Assembly: GCF_003045775.1 (NCBI RefSeq)
Contig: NZ_PXNS01000005.1
Location: 558,001-622,000, forward strand
DNA length: 64,000 nt
Direction: 5' to 3'
Origin: Halomonas litopenaei
Lineage (GTDB): Bacteria > Pseudomonadota > Gammaproteobacteria > Pseudomonadales > Halomonadaceae
Shown here piece after piece: positions 37,082 through 45,069 of the stretch. Positions within the stretch are counted from its first letter, which is position 1. The number at the start of each line of letters is the position of its first letter. The notes beneath the pieces are model-generated. The model was not told where the DNA came from. It saw only the letters and a program-made list of their open reading frames with translations, and did no database searches. Both the position numbers and the translations under genes were made by a program.

Positions 37082-39232
37082 ATGGCCGCGTTTGATTCCG
37101 TTTCTTCACCCGTTCCTTCACCCCAGGCGAGGCGCCTGGCCAGCGAGCAGATCCTTCAGTCGCTGGTAGATGGCCTGCTGGTCGAGGGGATCCTCGAGAT
37201 CGACTCGCTGGCCGGTGATGACAGCGATGCCCGTTCGTTTGCCGCTGAGCTGTTTGGTGATGAGGTGCTGGTGGTCCATCCAGCAGCGCGATTGTGGCGC
37301 CAAGAGCGGGATCAGGGCGCTAGCCAAAAGATCAGCCTGGTGATGCTGCTGGAGCCCGGCATTGCCCAGGACTGGCAGAAGGTGCCCGGCACGCCAGTGC
37401 TGGCGCTCCATGGGGGAACACCGGCGCCCCTGGACCCCGTGGCATTGATGCGCCGGGTGTTCGGCGGCGATGACCAGACCCTGACACCGGGCCAGCGCGT
37501 CTTTCTCGACGCCCTTGAGGACAGCCTATGGCAAGCCACGGCCTCCATGGCGCACGGCGTGGATACCCGCCATCTAGCCTCCCTGGGTACCCTTGAGCAC
37601 TTCACCATTCTGGAGCAGTGGGCGTCGCTGCTCGACCGGCCCTACCATCCCACCGCCAAGGCCAAGCAGGGGCTTAGCGCCGCCGAGTACCGCGCCTATA
37701 TGGCCGAGTTTGCCAACCCCGTCGAGCTCTACTGGGTGGCGGTAGCGCGTGACCGGCTGACCCATGGAGCAGGGGTGGGGGCTCTCGCAGCCGGCGTGGG
37801 GTCGGGCGCCGATAGAGCGGCTTCGGGCGCCGATAGAGCGACAGCCGGCGCGGAGTCGGGCGCCTTTAGAGCGACTTCGGGCGCCGATAGAGAGAGCGCC
37901 CCTTTGGAACAACCCGCAGACTGGCTGCTCGCGGCCGAGGAGCGTCAGGCACTCTCCGATGAGATGCGCGCCAAGGGCATCGCCGATAGCCACCTGGCGC
38001 TGCCGGTGCACCCCTGGCAGCACGATCATGCCCTGCCGAAGTGGCTCGCCGAGGACTTTGCCGCTGGTCACTGCATCACCCTGGAGGCTAGCGCCGGGCG
38101 CTGGTGGCCGACCTCGTCGCTGCGCTCGCTGCTGCCGGCTGCGCCCTCGTCAGACGGCGCAGCGCATAGCCTCAAGTTGCCCATGGCCATCCACTCGCTG
38201 GGGGCCTCGCGCTACCTGCCGGCGGTGAAGATGATCAATGGCGATCTGAGCGCACGGCTGCTGGAAGAAGCCCGGCAGCGTGATCCACTGCTGGAAAGCG
38301 CCTTGCACCTGTGTGACGAAGGCAAGTGGTGGGCCTACCTGCCCGGGGACGCCAGTCTGTTCGATGAGGCCCCGCGCCATCTGAGCGCCATGGTGCGCAG
38401 CTATCCTCAGGCGCTGCTCGAGCAGGCCGGCACCCAACTGGTACCCATGGCGACCCTGGGTACGCCGCTACCGATGGTCGGGGCGTCAGGTCCAGCACGC
38501 ATCAGCGCCCATCACGTCTTCGATGACTGGATGGTGCAGCGTGGCATGGAAGCCAGCGCCGCGAGCGCACAGGCGCTGTTCGGTGAGCTGTGTGCGCGCT
38601 TCTTCGAGATCAACCTGCGCATGCTGAGGCTCGGCATGCTGGCGGAGGTGCACGGCCAGAACGCCGTGCTGGTGGTGCGCCAGGGTAGGGTCGAGGGACT
38701 GTTGCTGCGTGATCATGATTCGCTTCGTATCAACGTCGGCCAGCTCGAGCGTCACGGCATGCAGGATCCCTGCTACCGGATCAAGCCGGGTCACGCCAAC
38801 ACCCTCTACCACGACAGTCAGGAGGCGCTGTTGTTCTGGCTGCAGACCCTGGCGATCCAGGTCAACCTGCGCGCCATCATCGACACCCTGGCGGGGCACT
38901 ATGGCCTTTGCCAGCGCGCGCTATGGCGGGATCTGGCGGTTCAGCTCAAGGCCCAGCTCGACGCCGTGCCCTTCGATGCCGCCGAGCGCAACGCCTTGAA
39001 GTCCGCGCTGTTCGAGCGCGAGCGCTGGCCCTACAAGCGCCTGATCGCCCCGATCATCGAGCGTGCGGGCGGCCCCGGCAGCATGCCTTTTGGCGTCAGC
39101 GAGACCGTCAATCCGCTGAGGGCCTGCCAGGGGGCGCTGACGCCTCAGAACGCCGAGGCAACTGCCGGTGTTGAACAGGGTGTCGGTAGTGCTGGCGAAG
39201 CCGACCGTCTGGGGACACTGCAGCAAGCCTGA
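37082..39232 (+). CDS. acsA: NIS siderophore synthetase, AcsA-like
   Basis: IucA/IucC family, about 716 residues. PYHPTAKAKQGLSAAEY, LPVHPWQHDHALP, TSSLRSLLP, LKLPMAIHSLGASRYLP and EVHGQNAVLVVR are family marks. A Gly/Ala/Ser/Asp/Arg insertion (SGADRAA-type repeats, 21-bp DNA units at 37802-37897) interrupts the region between the first and second motifs and explains the extra length. AGGAGAG precedes the start. The last gene of the operon, 105 bases after acsB and followed by a strong terminator. AcsA adds diaminobutyrate to citryl-ethanolamine in achromobactin (inference here). Confidence 0.8.
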   Translation: MAAFDSVSSPVPSPQARRLASEQILQSLVDGLLVEGILEIDSLAGDDSDARSFAAELFGDEVLVVHPAARLWRQERDQGASQKISLVMLLEPGIAQDWQKVPGTPVLALHGGTPAPLDPVALMRRVFGGDDQTLTPGQRVFLDALEDSLWQATASMAHGVDTRHLASLGTLEHFTILEQWASLLDRPYHPTAKAKQGLSAAEYRAYMAEFANPVELYWVAVARDRLTHGAGVGALAAGVGSGADRAASGADRATAGAESGAFRATSGADRESAPLEQPADWLLAAEERQALSDEMRAKGIADSHLALPVHPWQHDHALPKWLAEDFAAGHCITLEASAGRWWPTSSLRSLLPAAPSSDGAAHSLKLPMAIHSLGASRYLPAVKMINGDLSARLLEEARQRDPLLESALHLCDEGKWWAYLPGDASLFDEAPRHLSAMVRSYPQALLEQAGTQLVPMATLGTPLPMVGASGPARISAHHVFDDWMVQRGMEASAASAQALFGELCARFFEINLRMLRLGMLAEVHGQNAVLVVRQGRVEGLLLRDHDSLRINVGQLERHGMQDPCYRIKPGHANTLYHDSQEALLFWLQTLAIQVNLRAIIDTLAGHYGLCQRALWRDLAVQLKAQLDAVPFDAAERNALKSALFERERWPYKRLIAPIIERAGGPGSMPFGVSETVNPLRACQGALTPQNAEATAGVEQGVGSAGEADRLGTLQQA
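37802..37897 (+). repeat. 21-bp tandem repeats inside acsA
   Basis: Four 21-bp units (core tcgggcgccgatagagcg) at 37802, 37823, 37856 and 37877, with a 12-bp remnant at 37844-37855, encode SGADRAA, SGADRAT, SGAFRAT and SGADRES in frame. Confidence 0.88.
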
Positions 39233-39253
39233 TCTCATCGTCAGGTAAACGAG

Positions 39254-39289
39254 CGGCGGCATCGGTGAACACCGATGCCGCCGTTTTTT
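39254..39289. terminator. Rho-independent terminator, acsA operon
   Basis: Perfect inverted repeat cggcggcatcggt / accgatgccgccg with a four-base loop followed by six T; it sits between the convergent acsA and RraA-like genes and may serve mainly the + strand. Confidence 0.88.
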
Positions 39290-39310
39290 CGTGCGCAAGA
39301 GACGGGATAT

Positions 39311-39934
39311 TCAGCGAAGCCATTCGGGATGCTCAGCGAGCATCGCCTCGCGCCGACGAGTTTCGTCCTGCTGCTTGGCCAGGGCTTTTTCGGCCAGCTC
39401 GTCGGCCCGGTGCGGGGGCACCACGAACAGACCGTCGTCGTCACCGAGCACCAGATCGCCGGGCGCGATGGAGACCCCGTCGATAGCCACCGGGGTGTTG
39501 ATCTCACCCTCCAGCGACAGCGAGCGAGTAGTCAGCGGACTGGTACCTGCAGCAAACATCGGCAGAGTCAGCCGAGACAGCGTCTCCCTGTCGGTGACAG
39601 CGCCATTGGTGACGACACCGGCGAGTCCCTTGGTCAGCGCCGCGTAGGCGCGAAACTCGCCCCAGCAGGCGCGACGATGATCACCGGACACGTCGATCAC
39701 CAGCACGTCACCGGGGCGTGCGAGCGTCAGCGCCTCGCGGATGATGGCGCCGTCGACATGAGGAATTCGGACCGTCAGGGCGGTGCCGACCAGGCGTACC
39801 GGACGATGCAAAGGCTCGAGCGAGGCGATGGCGCCAAAGTCACTGAAGTGGCCCAGGGTCGAGGTGGCAAGCCCGGCGAAGCGATCGATCTGTGCCTGGC
39901 TGAAGCTGTCCCTGCGTCGGGCAATATGGAACAT
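39311..39934 (-). CDS. RraA-like protein in siderophore transport operon
   Basis: RraA/HMG-aldolase-like family, about 207 residues. GDVLVIDVSGD, GEFRAYAALTKGLAGVVTNG and AIAPGDLVLGDDDG-like regions are conserved. Catalytic members have G-x-x-R-D; here the stretch reads NGAVTDRE, so the substrate Arg is Thr and catalysis may be lost or changed. The start has AGGAGG at spacing five. It is the last gene of the MFS-binding protein-permease operon; in siderophore loci its role is unknown. Confidence 0.75.
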   Translation of the reverse strand: MFHIARRRDSFSQAQIDRFAGLATSTLGHFSDFGAIASLEPLHRPVRLVGTALTVRIPHVDGAIIREALTLARPGDVLVIDVSGDHRRACWGEFRAYAALTKGLAGVVTNGAVTDRETLSRLTLPMFAAGTSPLTTRSLSLEGEINTPVAIDGVSIAPGDLVLGDDDGLFVVPPHRADELAEKALAKQQDETRRREAMLAEHPEWLR

Positions 39935-40000
39935 TGGACCTCCTGTCGGACGTGTTGCTGAGCAAGTGCTGACCAGAGCACGGCGAGGCACCTAGCACCA

Positions 40001-41071
40001 TTACTGCCGGGTGCGATAGAGCAGATAGACGAAGAAGGGCGCACCCACCGCGGAGACGAAGACCCCGGCGGGCAGGTCCTTGGGCAGAAAGGCCACTCGG
40101 CCGATCAAGTCGGCGTAGAGCACGATCAGCGCGCCACACAGCGCCGCCACCGGCACCAGCCGTGCAAGACTGCGCCCGACCAGGCGGGCCGCCAGATGGG
40201 GTGCCACCAGGCCGACGAAGCTGAGTCCTCCGGCAAACGCCACCGCCGCGCCGGCCAGCGCCACGCTGAGGGCCAGCAGAATCAGCCGGCTTCTCAGCAC
40301 ATCGACACCGAGCCCGACGGCCACGGCGTCGCCCAGAGCCAGGGCGTCCATATGCCGAGCCAGGCTCAGGCACAGCGGAATCGCCACCAGCAGCCAGGGT
40401 AGCAGCGACAGCACATGGCGCCACTGGGCCGCATACAGGCTGCCGGTGAGCCAGACGTAGGCGTGCAGCGCCGAGGCGTCGTCGCTGATCACGATCAGCA
40501 GGGTCGTCGCCGCCCCCATGGCGGCGGACAGCCCGATACCTACCAGCACCACCCGGCTGGGATTGAGCCCCTTGCGCCAGGCCAGCGCCACCACCAGCAC
40601 GGTGGCTATTATGGCGCCGCCCAGAGCCGCGAGTGGCAGCAGGTGGATGCTCAGCTGACTGGCAAAACCGGCCAAAAATACCACCGCCGCCAGCGCTGCG
40701 CCGCTGGTGATACCGATCACATCCGGCGAGGCCAGCGGGTTTCTGACGATGCCCTGCAGCACCGCGCCGGCCACCGCCAGCGCCGCCCCCACCAGCACCG
40801 CCAGCAGAATGCGCGGCAGCCTCAACTCCCAGACGATAAAGCCGATGTCGCTGGCCTGGGGCGCGGCCAGGGCTTTCAGCACCTCGATGGGTGGAGTGGG
40901 GAAGCTGCCCAGCGACAGCGACAGGCCTGCGCTTGCCACCAGCGCAAGCGCCAGCAGCGCTACCAGGCGGCGATAGCGTCGGTTGGCCCGATCTTGTGTA
41001 TGGCCCGGCGTATGGCCCGGTGTCTGTTCCCGTGTGGCGGACTCGGCGTTGGCGCCAGACAAGCTGTTCAT
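40001..41071 (-). CDS. FecCD-type iron-siderophore permease
   Basis: Single-domain inner-membrane permease, about 356 residues. IVRNPLASPDVIGITSGAAL, and FVGLVAPHLAARLVG near the C-terminus, are FecCD landmarks. The N-terminus has a short repeat (GHTPGHT). ATGA overlap with the preceding permease gene. Together they should form the heterodimer pore for the ferric siderophore, as CbrB/CbrC do for achromobactin. Confidence 0.88.
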   Translation of the reverse strand: MNSLSGANAESATREQTPGHTPGHTQDRANRRYRRLVALLALALVASAGLSLSLGSFPTPPIEVLKALAAPQASDIGFIVWELRLPRILLAVLVGAALAVAGAVLQGIVRNPLASPDVIGITSGAALAAVVFLAGFASQLSIHLLPLAALGGAIIATVLVVALAWRKGLNPSRVVLVGIGLSAAMGAATTLLIVISDDASALHAYVWLTGSLYAAQWRHVLSLLPWLLVAIPLCLSLARHMDALALGDAVAVGLGVDVLRSRLILLALSVALAGAAVAFAGGLSFVGLVAPHLAARLVGRSLARLVPVAALCGALIVLYADLIGRVAFLPKDLPAGVFVSAVGAPFFVYLLYRTRQ

Positions 41072-42072
41072 GCGGATACCTGCTTCTTGCGGGCCAGATA
41101 GATAAAGAAGGGCGTGCCGATCAGTGCGGTCATGACACCGACCGGGATCTCCTGGGGCGCTATCAGGAAGCGCGAGGCGATATCGGCGACCAGCAGCAGC
41201 GTGGCTCCGAGCAGCGCACACGCCGGCAGCAGCCAGCGATGGTCGATGCCGACCAGGCCGCGGGCCATGTGTGGCACGATCAAGCCGACGAAGCCGATCA
41301 TCCCGGCAAGCGCCACCGAACTGCCGGCCAGCAGGATCACGCACAGGCCCAAGGTAAGCTTCAGGGTGCCGGCGCGCATGCCGAGGCCGGTGACCATGTC
41401 ATCGCCCAGCAGCAGGGCGTTGGCCTGACGGGCGAGGGCCGCGGTGATCGCAAGGGCCAGGGCAAACAGCGGCAGCAGTGGCACCACCAGTTCAAGCTCG
41501 CGCCCGGAGACCGAGCCCGCCAGCCAGTACAGCACGCTCTCGAAGCTCTGCTGGTCGATGATCAACAGGCCCTGACTGAAGGACACGAACATCGCCGTCA
41601 CCGCCACCCCGGCGAGCACGACTCGAAGCGGTGACAGCTCGCCGCGCCGGCCACGGCTGAGCGCCACCACGGCGAGTGCGGCGACCAGCGCGCCGAGCAA
41701 GGCCGCCCACACGTACTGACCGGGGGTGTGCAGCGGCAGCAGCGATACCGCCACCACCACAAAGAACATGGCGCCGGCGTTGATGCCGAGGATGCTTGGC
41801 GAGGCCAGCGGGTTGCGCGTCATGGTCTGCATCAGCGCACCTGCCACCGCCAAGCTTGCACCGGTCAGGGTGGCGATCACCGCCCGGGGCAGGCGTTCGC
41901 TGAGGATGATGATATGGCTGACCCTGCCACCGTCGTAGTCGGTGACGGCCTCAAGGGCGGTCAGCGGCGTGATCTCGGTGGTGCCGAGGACCACACTGGC
42001 GCCGAACGCCGCCAGCAGCAGCAGGGTACCGAGGATCAGTCCGGCGGCCCGGGTCGAGGTGCGTTCCAGCAT
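41068..42072 (-). CDS. FecCD-type iron-siderophore permease
   Basis: About 334 residues. TRNPLASPSILGINAGAMFF and GFVGLIVPHMARGLVG are FecCD marks. Start and the stop of the binding-protein gene share one base (TGATG), so translation is coupled. It partners with the next permease. No ATPase gene follows in this operon. Confidence 0.88.
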   Translation of the reverse strand: MLERTSTRAAGLILGTLLLLAAFGASVVLGTTEITPLTALEAVTDYDGGRVSHIIILSERLPRAVIATLTGASLAVAGALMQTMTRNPLASPSILGINAGAMFFVVVAVSLLPLHTPGQYVWAALLGALVAALAVVALSRGRRGELSPLRVVLAGVAVTAMFVSFSQGLLIIDQQSFESVLYWLAGSVSGRELELVVPLLPLFALALAITAALARQANALLLGDDMVTGLGMRAGTLKLTLGLCVILLAGSSVALAGMIGFVGLIVPHMARGLVGIDHRWLLPACALLGATLLLVADIASRFLIAPQEIPVGVMTALIGTPFFIYLARKKQVSA

Positions 42073-43241
42073 CAGGCTGCACCCTCGTCTGTTGTGGGCG
42101 ACGGCTCTTTAATAGCTGAAGGCTCTTTCACAGCTGAAGGCTCCTCACCGAGCGCGTCACCCCGCGCGCAGGAAGGGGAGAGCGCCTGCGGCGCCAGGCC
42201 GTAGTGGCGATAGAGGTCATCGAGCATGGCGTTTGCGGCGAGGATACCGCCGCCCATGATCCAGTTGACCGTGTCCACCTCGTACACTCGGTCGGCGCGG
42301 GTCGCGGTGAGTCGCTGCCATAGCGGGTGGGCGGTCCAGTGGCGGTAGGTGTCATGGATCGCAGGGTCGTCTTCCAGCAGCACGAAGATGACGTCGGCGT
42401 CCAGCGCGGGGATGTTCTCTTCGCTGGTCAACTTCATGCCCCAGCCTTGGTCTGCGGCGGCGTCAGGCTGGCGGAAGCCCAGCTCCTCCAGGATGCTGCC
42501 GGCGAAGCCGGAGGAATACAGACGCACGTGGTCGCTCTTGAAGCGCACCACCGCGGCTTTCTGTGGCCAGGCGTTGCCCAGCGCCGTGGAAATCTTCGCG
42601 CGCAGATCCGCTACCCGGTCGTCCCAGCAGGCCAGCAGTTGTTCGGCCCTGGCCTCGCGCCCGGTCGCCGCCGCCACCAGCGTGAGCGAGGCCTTGAAGT
42701 CAGACACCGTGGACGAGAACACCGTTGGCGCGATCTGCTCGAGCAGCGGGCGCACCCGTTCGTGTCGAAAGCGGGTGGCGACGATCACCCCGGGATCGAG
42801 CCAGGCCACTTTTTCCAGGTTGGGCTGGGTCTCCAGGCCCACGTGCTCGACGCCATCGAGCGCCTCGCGCAGGTAGCGATAGGTGGGCTTCTCCATCCAG
42901 GCATCGACCACCCCGATGGGCGTTACCCCCAGCGCCACGGCGCTGTCCGTGGCCCCCTGATACAGCGTGACCAGACGTGGCGCCGAAGCCGAGGAGACTG
43001 CCGGGGCAGCGGCCGCCGAGTCAGACCTTGCATAAGTCCTTGTATCAGCCCTGATGTCGGCCTCGGCAGTGCCTGCAAACAACAGCATCCCGGCGAGCAG
43101 GGCGAGTGCCACAAAGGCCAGCACACCGGCGAACAGCCCGAGCACCAGCAACAGACTGCGCAGCACTGAGGGGGCTTGCCGGGAAGGAGGCGGCCTCAAG
43201 CGTGAGTGCGGCGGCGGTCGCAGAGATGGCGTGGGGGTCAT
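42072..43241 (-). CDS. Periplasmic siderophore-binding protein (CbrA/FecB-like)
   Basis: About 389 residues. A long Pro/Arg-rich N-terminus leads into a hydrophobic segment (LLLVLGLFAGVLAFVALALL) and AGTAEAD, so a signal peptide or anchor with a possible later start. Binding-protein landmarks are IGVVDAW, HVGLETQPNLEKVAWLDPGVIVATR and the Trp-rich C-lobe. The end carries EEPSAVKEPSAIKEPS, encoded by 18-bp repeats. ATGA overlap with the MFS gene upstream. Likely receives the siderophore made by the neighbouring operon. Confidence 0.85.
   Translation of the reverse strand: MTPTPSLRPPPHSRLRPPPSRQAPSVLRSLLLVLGLFAGVLAFVALALLAGMLLFAGTAEADIRADTRTYARSDSAAAAPAVSSASAPRLVTLYQGATDSAVALGVTPIGVVDAWMEKPTYRYLREALDGVEHVGLETQPNLEKVAWLDPGVIVATRFRHERVRPLLEQIAPTVFSSTVSDFKASLTLVAAATGREARAEQLLACWDDRVADLRAKISTALGNAWPQKAAVVRFKSDHVRLYSSGFAGSILEELGFRQPDAAADQGWGMKLTSEENIPALDADVIFVLLEDDPAIHDTYRHWTAHPLWQRLTATRADRVYEVDTVNWIMGGGILAANAMLDDLYRHYGLAPQALSPSCARGDALGEEPSAVKEPSAIKEPSPTTDEGAA
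42103..42144 (-). repeat. 18-bp tandem repeat at the 3' end of the binding-protein gene
   Basis: Two full units (type ggctctttaatagctgaa) and a partial third encode the EPSAVK/EPSAIK/EPS repeats at the C-terminus. Confidence 0.75.
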
Positions 43242-44857
43242 GAGGAGGTTCCGTCACGTGAGCTTGCGGGCTGGGCGGAGGCCTGGTTTTCTTGGCGCCC
43301 CGGAGACTGGCGTGTCTGGCGCCCCGACGAGCGGCCGATTTCTCGGCCCAGCGCCCAGGCCAGCGGCAGGCACAGCAGGGCAATGGCGGCCAGGGCGATA
43401 AAGGTCTCGTGCAGGGCCTGGGCGCTGGCCTCGGCGGCACTCACGCCTGTGGCGGTGACGCCACTTACGCGGGTGTCGTAGTAAAGCGAGAGTGCCACCA
43501 GACCCAGCGAGGCGATCAGCCGCCTCGCCATATTGTTCATGGCCGAAGCCTGGGCCATGTCCCGGTCGGGCAGGGCGCGCATGCCCACGGTGGTGGAGGG
43601 CAGATAGCCGCCAGCAAGGCCAATGCCACGCGTCCCCATCCACAGCCCTACTACCCAGGCTGGCGCCGCCGACGACATCAGCGCGAGCCCCGCCAGACTG
43701 ACAGCGGTCAGCATCAGGCCCGCGAGAAGACACCACTGGGGCGGGTGGTGGTCGATCATGCGCCCGGCGATGGGCGAAGACAGCGACGCCATCAAGGCCG
43801 TGGCCAGAAACACAAGCCCGGTGGTCAGCGGACTCGCCCCGAGCACCTGGTGCATCCACAGCGGCACCAGCAGCACGCAGCCGAACAGGATGATGGACTG
43901 CAGGCAGGCCAGGACGACGCTCAGGCGAAAGGCGCGGTGTCCAAACAGGGACAGCGACAGTAAAGGCGCCGGGGTGCCCTGGACTGCTGTGGGGTCGGCT
44001 TTCCGTTCCTGCATTCGTCCCGCCTTGAACTCCATACCCCGTTCGACCACCACGAACCCTGCCAGAGCGGCAAGTCCGAGCCCCAGGGGGACGAGCGCCG
44101 AGGGCGTGAGCAGTTCGGCCAGACTGTCGATTCGGCTCAGCGAAAACAGCACCGCGCCCATACCGAGGGTGATCAGCACAAAGCCCGGCAGGTCGAAGCG
44201 TCTGGCACGGTTGGGCGCTTCTCGATGGAGGCATCGCCAGCCGACCACCAGCCCCAGCAGCGCAAAGGGCAGATTCATGACGAACAGCGCCCGCCAGTGG
44301 CTGACCTCCAGCAGCAGGCCGCCAACGCTTGGGCCGATGGCCGGCGCGATCATCACCGCAAACCCCCAGATGCCGCTGACGCGGCCACGCTGCTCGGGCG
44401 GATAGGCGGCGAAGATCAGCGCCAGCGACAGCGGCATCATCAGCCCCGCCGCCATGCCCTGGACGCCCCGGGCGATGATGATGCTGTCTAGACTGTCGGC
44501 CACGGCGCCGAGACCAGAACCGGCGATAAAACCGACCAGCCCCAGCAGGTAGATCACCCGCCGGCCGAAGCGGTCGGCCAGATAGCCGGTCAGCGGCATG
44601 GTCATGGCCATGCTGATCATGAACAGGGTGATGACCCAGTTCACCTGGCTGGCGCTGGCATCGAAGGTCGCCATCAGCTCCGCCACCGCCAGGTTCAGTG
44701 CACTGTTGTTGAGGCTGACGGTAAAGGTGCCCAACAACACGCTGACCAGCACCCAGGCTCCCCCGGCGCGGGTCTTCGACGAGGCATCGGAAGACGGCTC
44801 AGCACCCCGCGACGCAGGGGCCTTGGCGAGTGTGTTGGTGGGCCGGGCCTGGAACAT
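43238..44857 (-). CDS. MFS exporter, DHA2 type, putative siderophore exporter
   Basis: About 539 residues with roughly 14 membrane segments. Motif A is GYLADRFGRRVIYL, preceded by SQVNWVITLFMIS, and motif C-like GIWGFAVMIAPAIGPSVGG follows; these fit EmrB/DHA2 drug-proton antiporters. A second family half and a Ser/Gln/Arg-rich tail follow. In achromobactin clusters an MFS gene (yhcA) lies between acsE and acsC; here it heads the transport operon. Behind a Fur-like site. Export of the siderophore is inferred from position. Confidence 0.85.
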   Translation of the reverse strand: MFQARPTNTLAKAPASRGAEPSSDASSKTRAGGAWVLVSVLLGTFTVSLNNSALNLAVAELMATFDASASQVNWVITLFMISMAMTMPLTGYLADRFGRRVIYLLGLVGFIAGSGLGAVADSLDSIIIARGVQGMAAGLMMPLSLALIFAAYPPEQRGRVSGIWGFAVMIAPAIGPSVGGLLLEVSHWRALFVMNLPFALLGLVVGWRCLHREAPNRARRFDLPGFVLITLGMGAVLFSLSRIDSLAELLTPSALVPLGLGLAALAGFVVVERGMEFKAGRMQERKADPTAVQGTPAPLLSLSLFGHRAFRLSVVLACLQSIILFGCVLLVPLWMHQVLGASPLTTGLVFLATALMASLSSPIAGRMIDHHPPQWCLLAGLMLTAVSLAGLALMSSAAPAWVVGLWMGTRGIGLAGGYLPSTTVGMRALPDRDMAQASAMNNMARRLIASLGLVALSLYYDTRVSGVTATGVSAAEASAQALHETFIALAAIALLCLPLAWALGREIGRSSGRQTRQSPGRQENQASAQPASSRDGTSS

Positions 44858-44920
44858 GAACCGTCTCACAGTCCTGGAAAGCGGAAATGCGGAGGGCCAA
44901 GAGCATGCCATGATGCAAAA

Positions 44921-44939
44921 GCAAATGCAATTCATTATC
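44921..44939 (-). promoter_or_regulatory. Putative Fur box for the transport operon
   Basis: Minus-strand gataatgaattgcatttgc matches 13 of 19 Fur consensus positions, with the first eight bases perfect. It lies about 65 bases before the MFS gene. Confidence 0.6.
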
Positions 44940-45010
44940 AAATGAGAGGAGAGAGGAATACTACCCGAAGTCGTCGCGCCAGGTGAGCGATGCCACCAGC
45001 CTGAAACCAT

Positions 45011-45040
45011 AAGCGCCGGACCTGAAATGGCCCGGCGCTT
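45011..45040 (-). terminator. Hairpin terminator after IutA-like receptor
   Basis: Inverted repeat aagcgccgg / ccggcgctt 30-60 bases after the receptor stop, between the receptor and the MFS promoter. No long T run. Confidence 0.55.
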
Positions 45041-45069
45041 GGTGGGGATGGGAATTCCCTGGATGAATA

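Noticed and set aside
31035..39232. Staphyloferrin B cluster as the first choice
   Set aside because: Enzyme families are the same, but the order fits acsD-acsE-acsC-acsB-acsA better and sbnA/sbnB-type genes are absent; kept only as an alternative.
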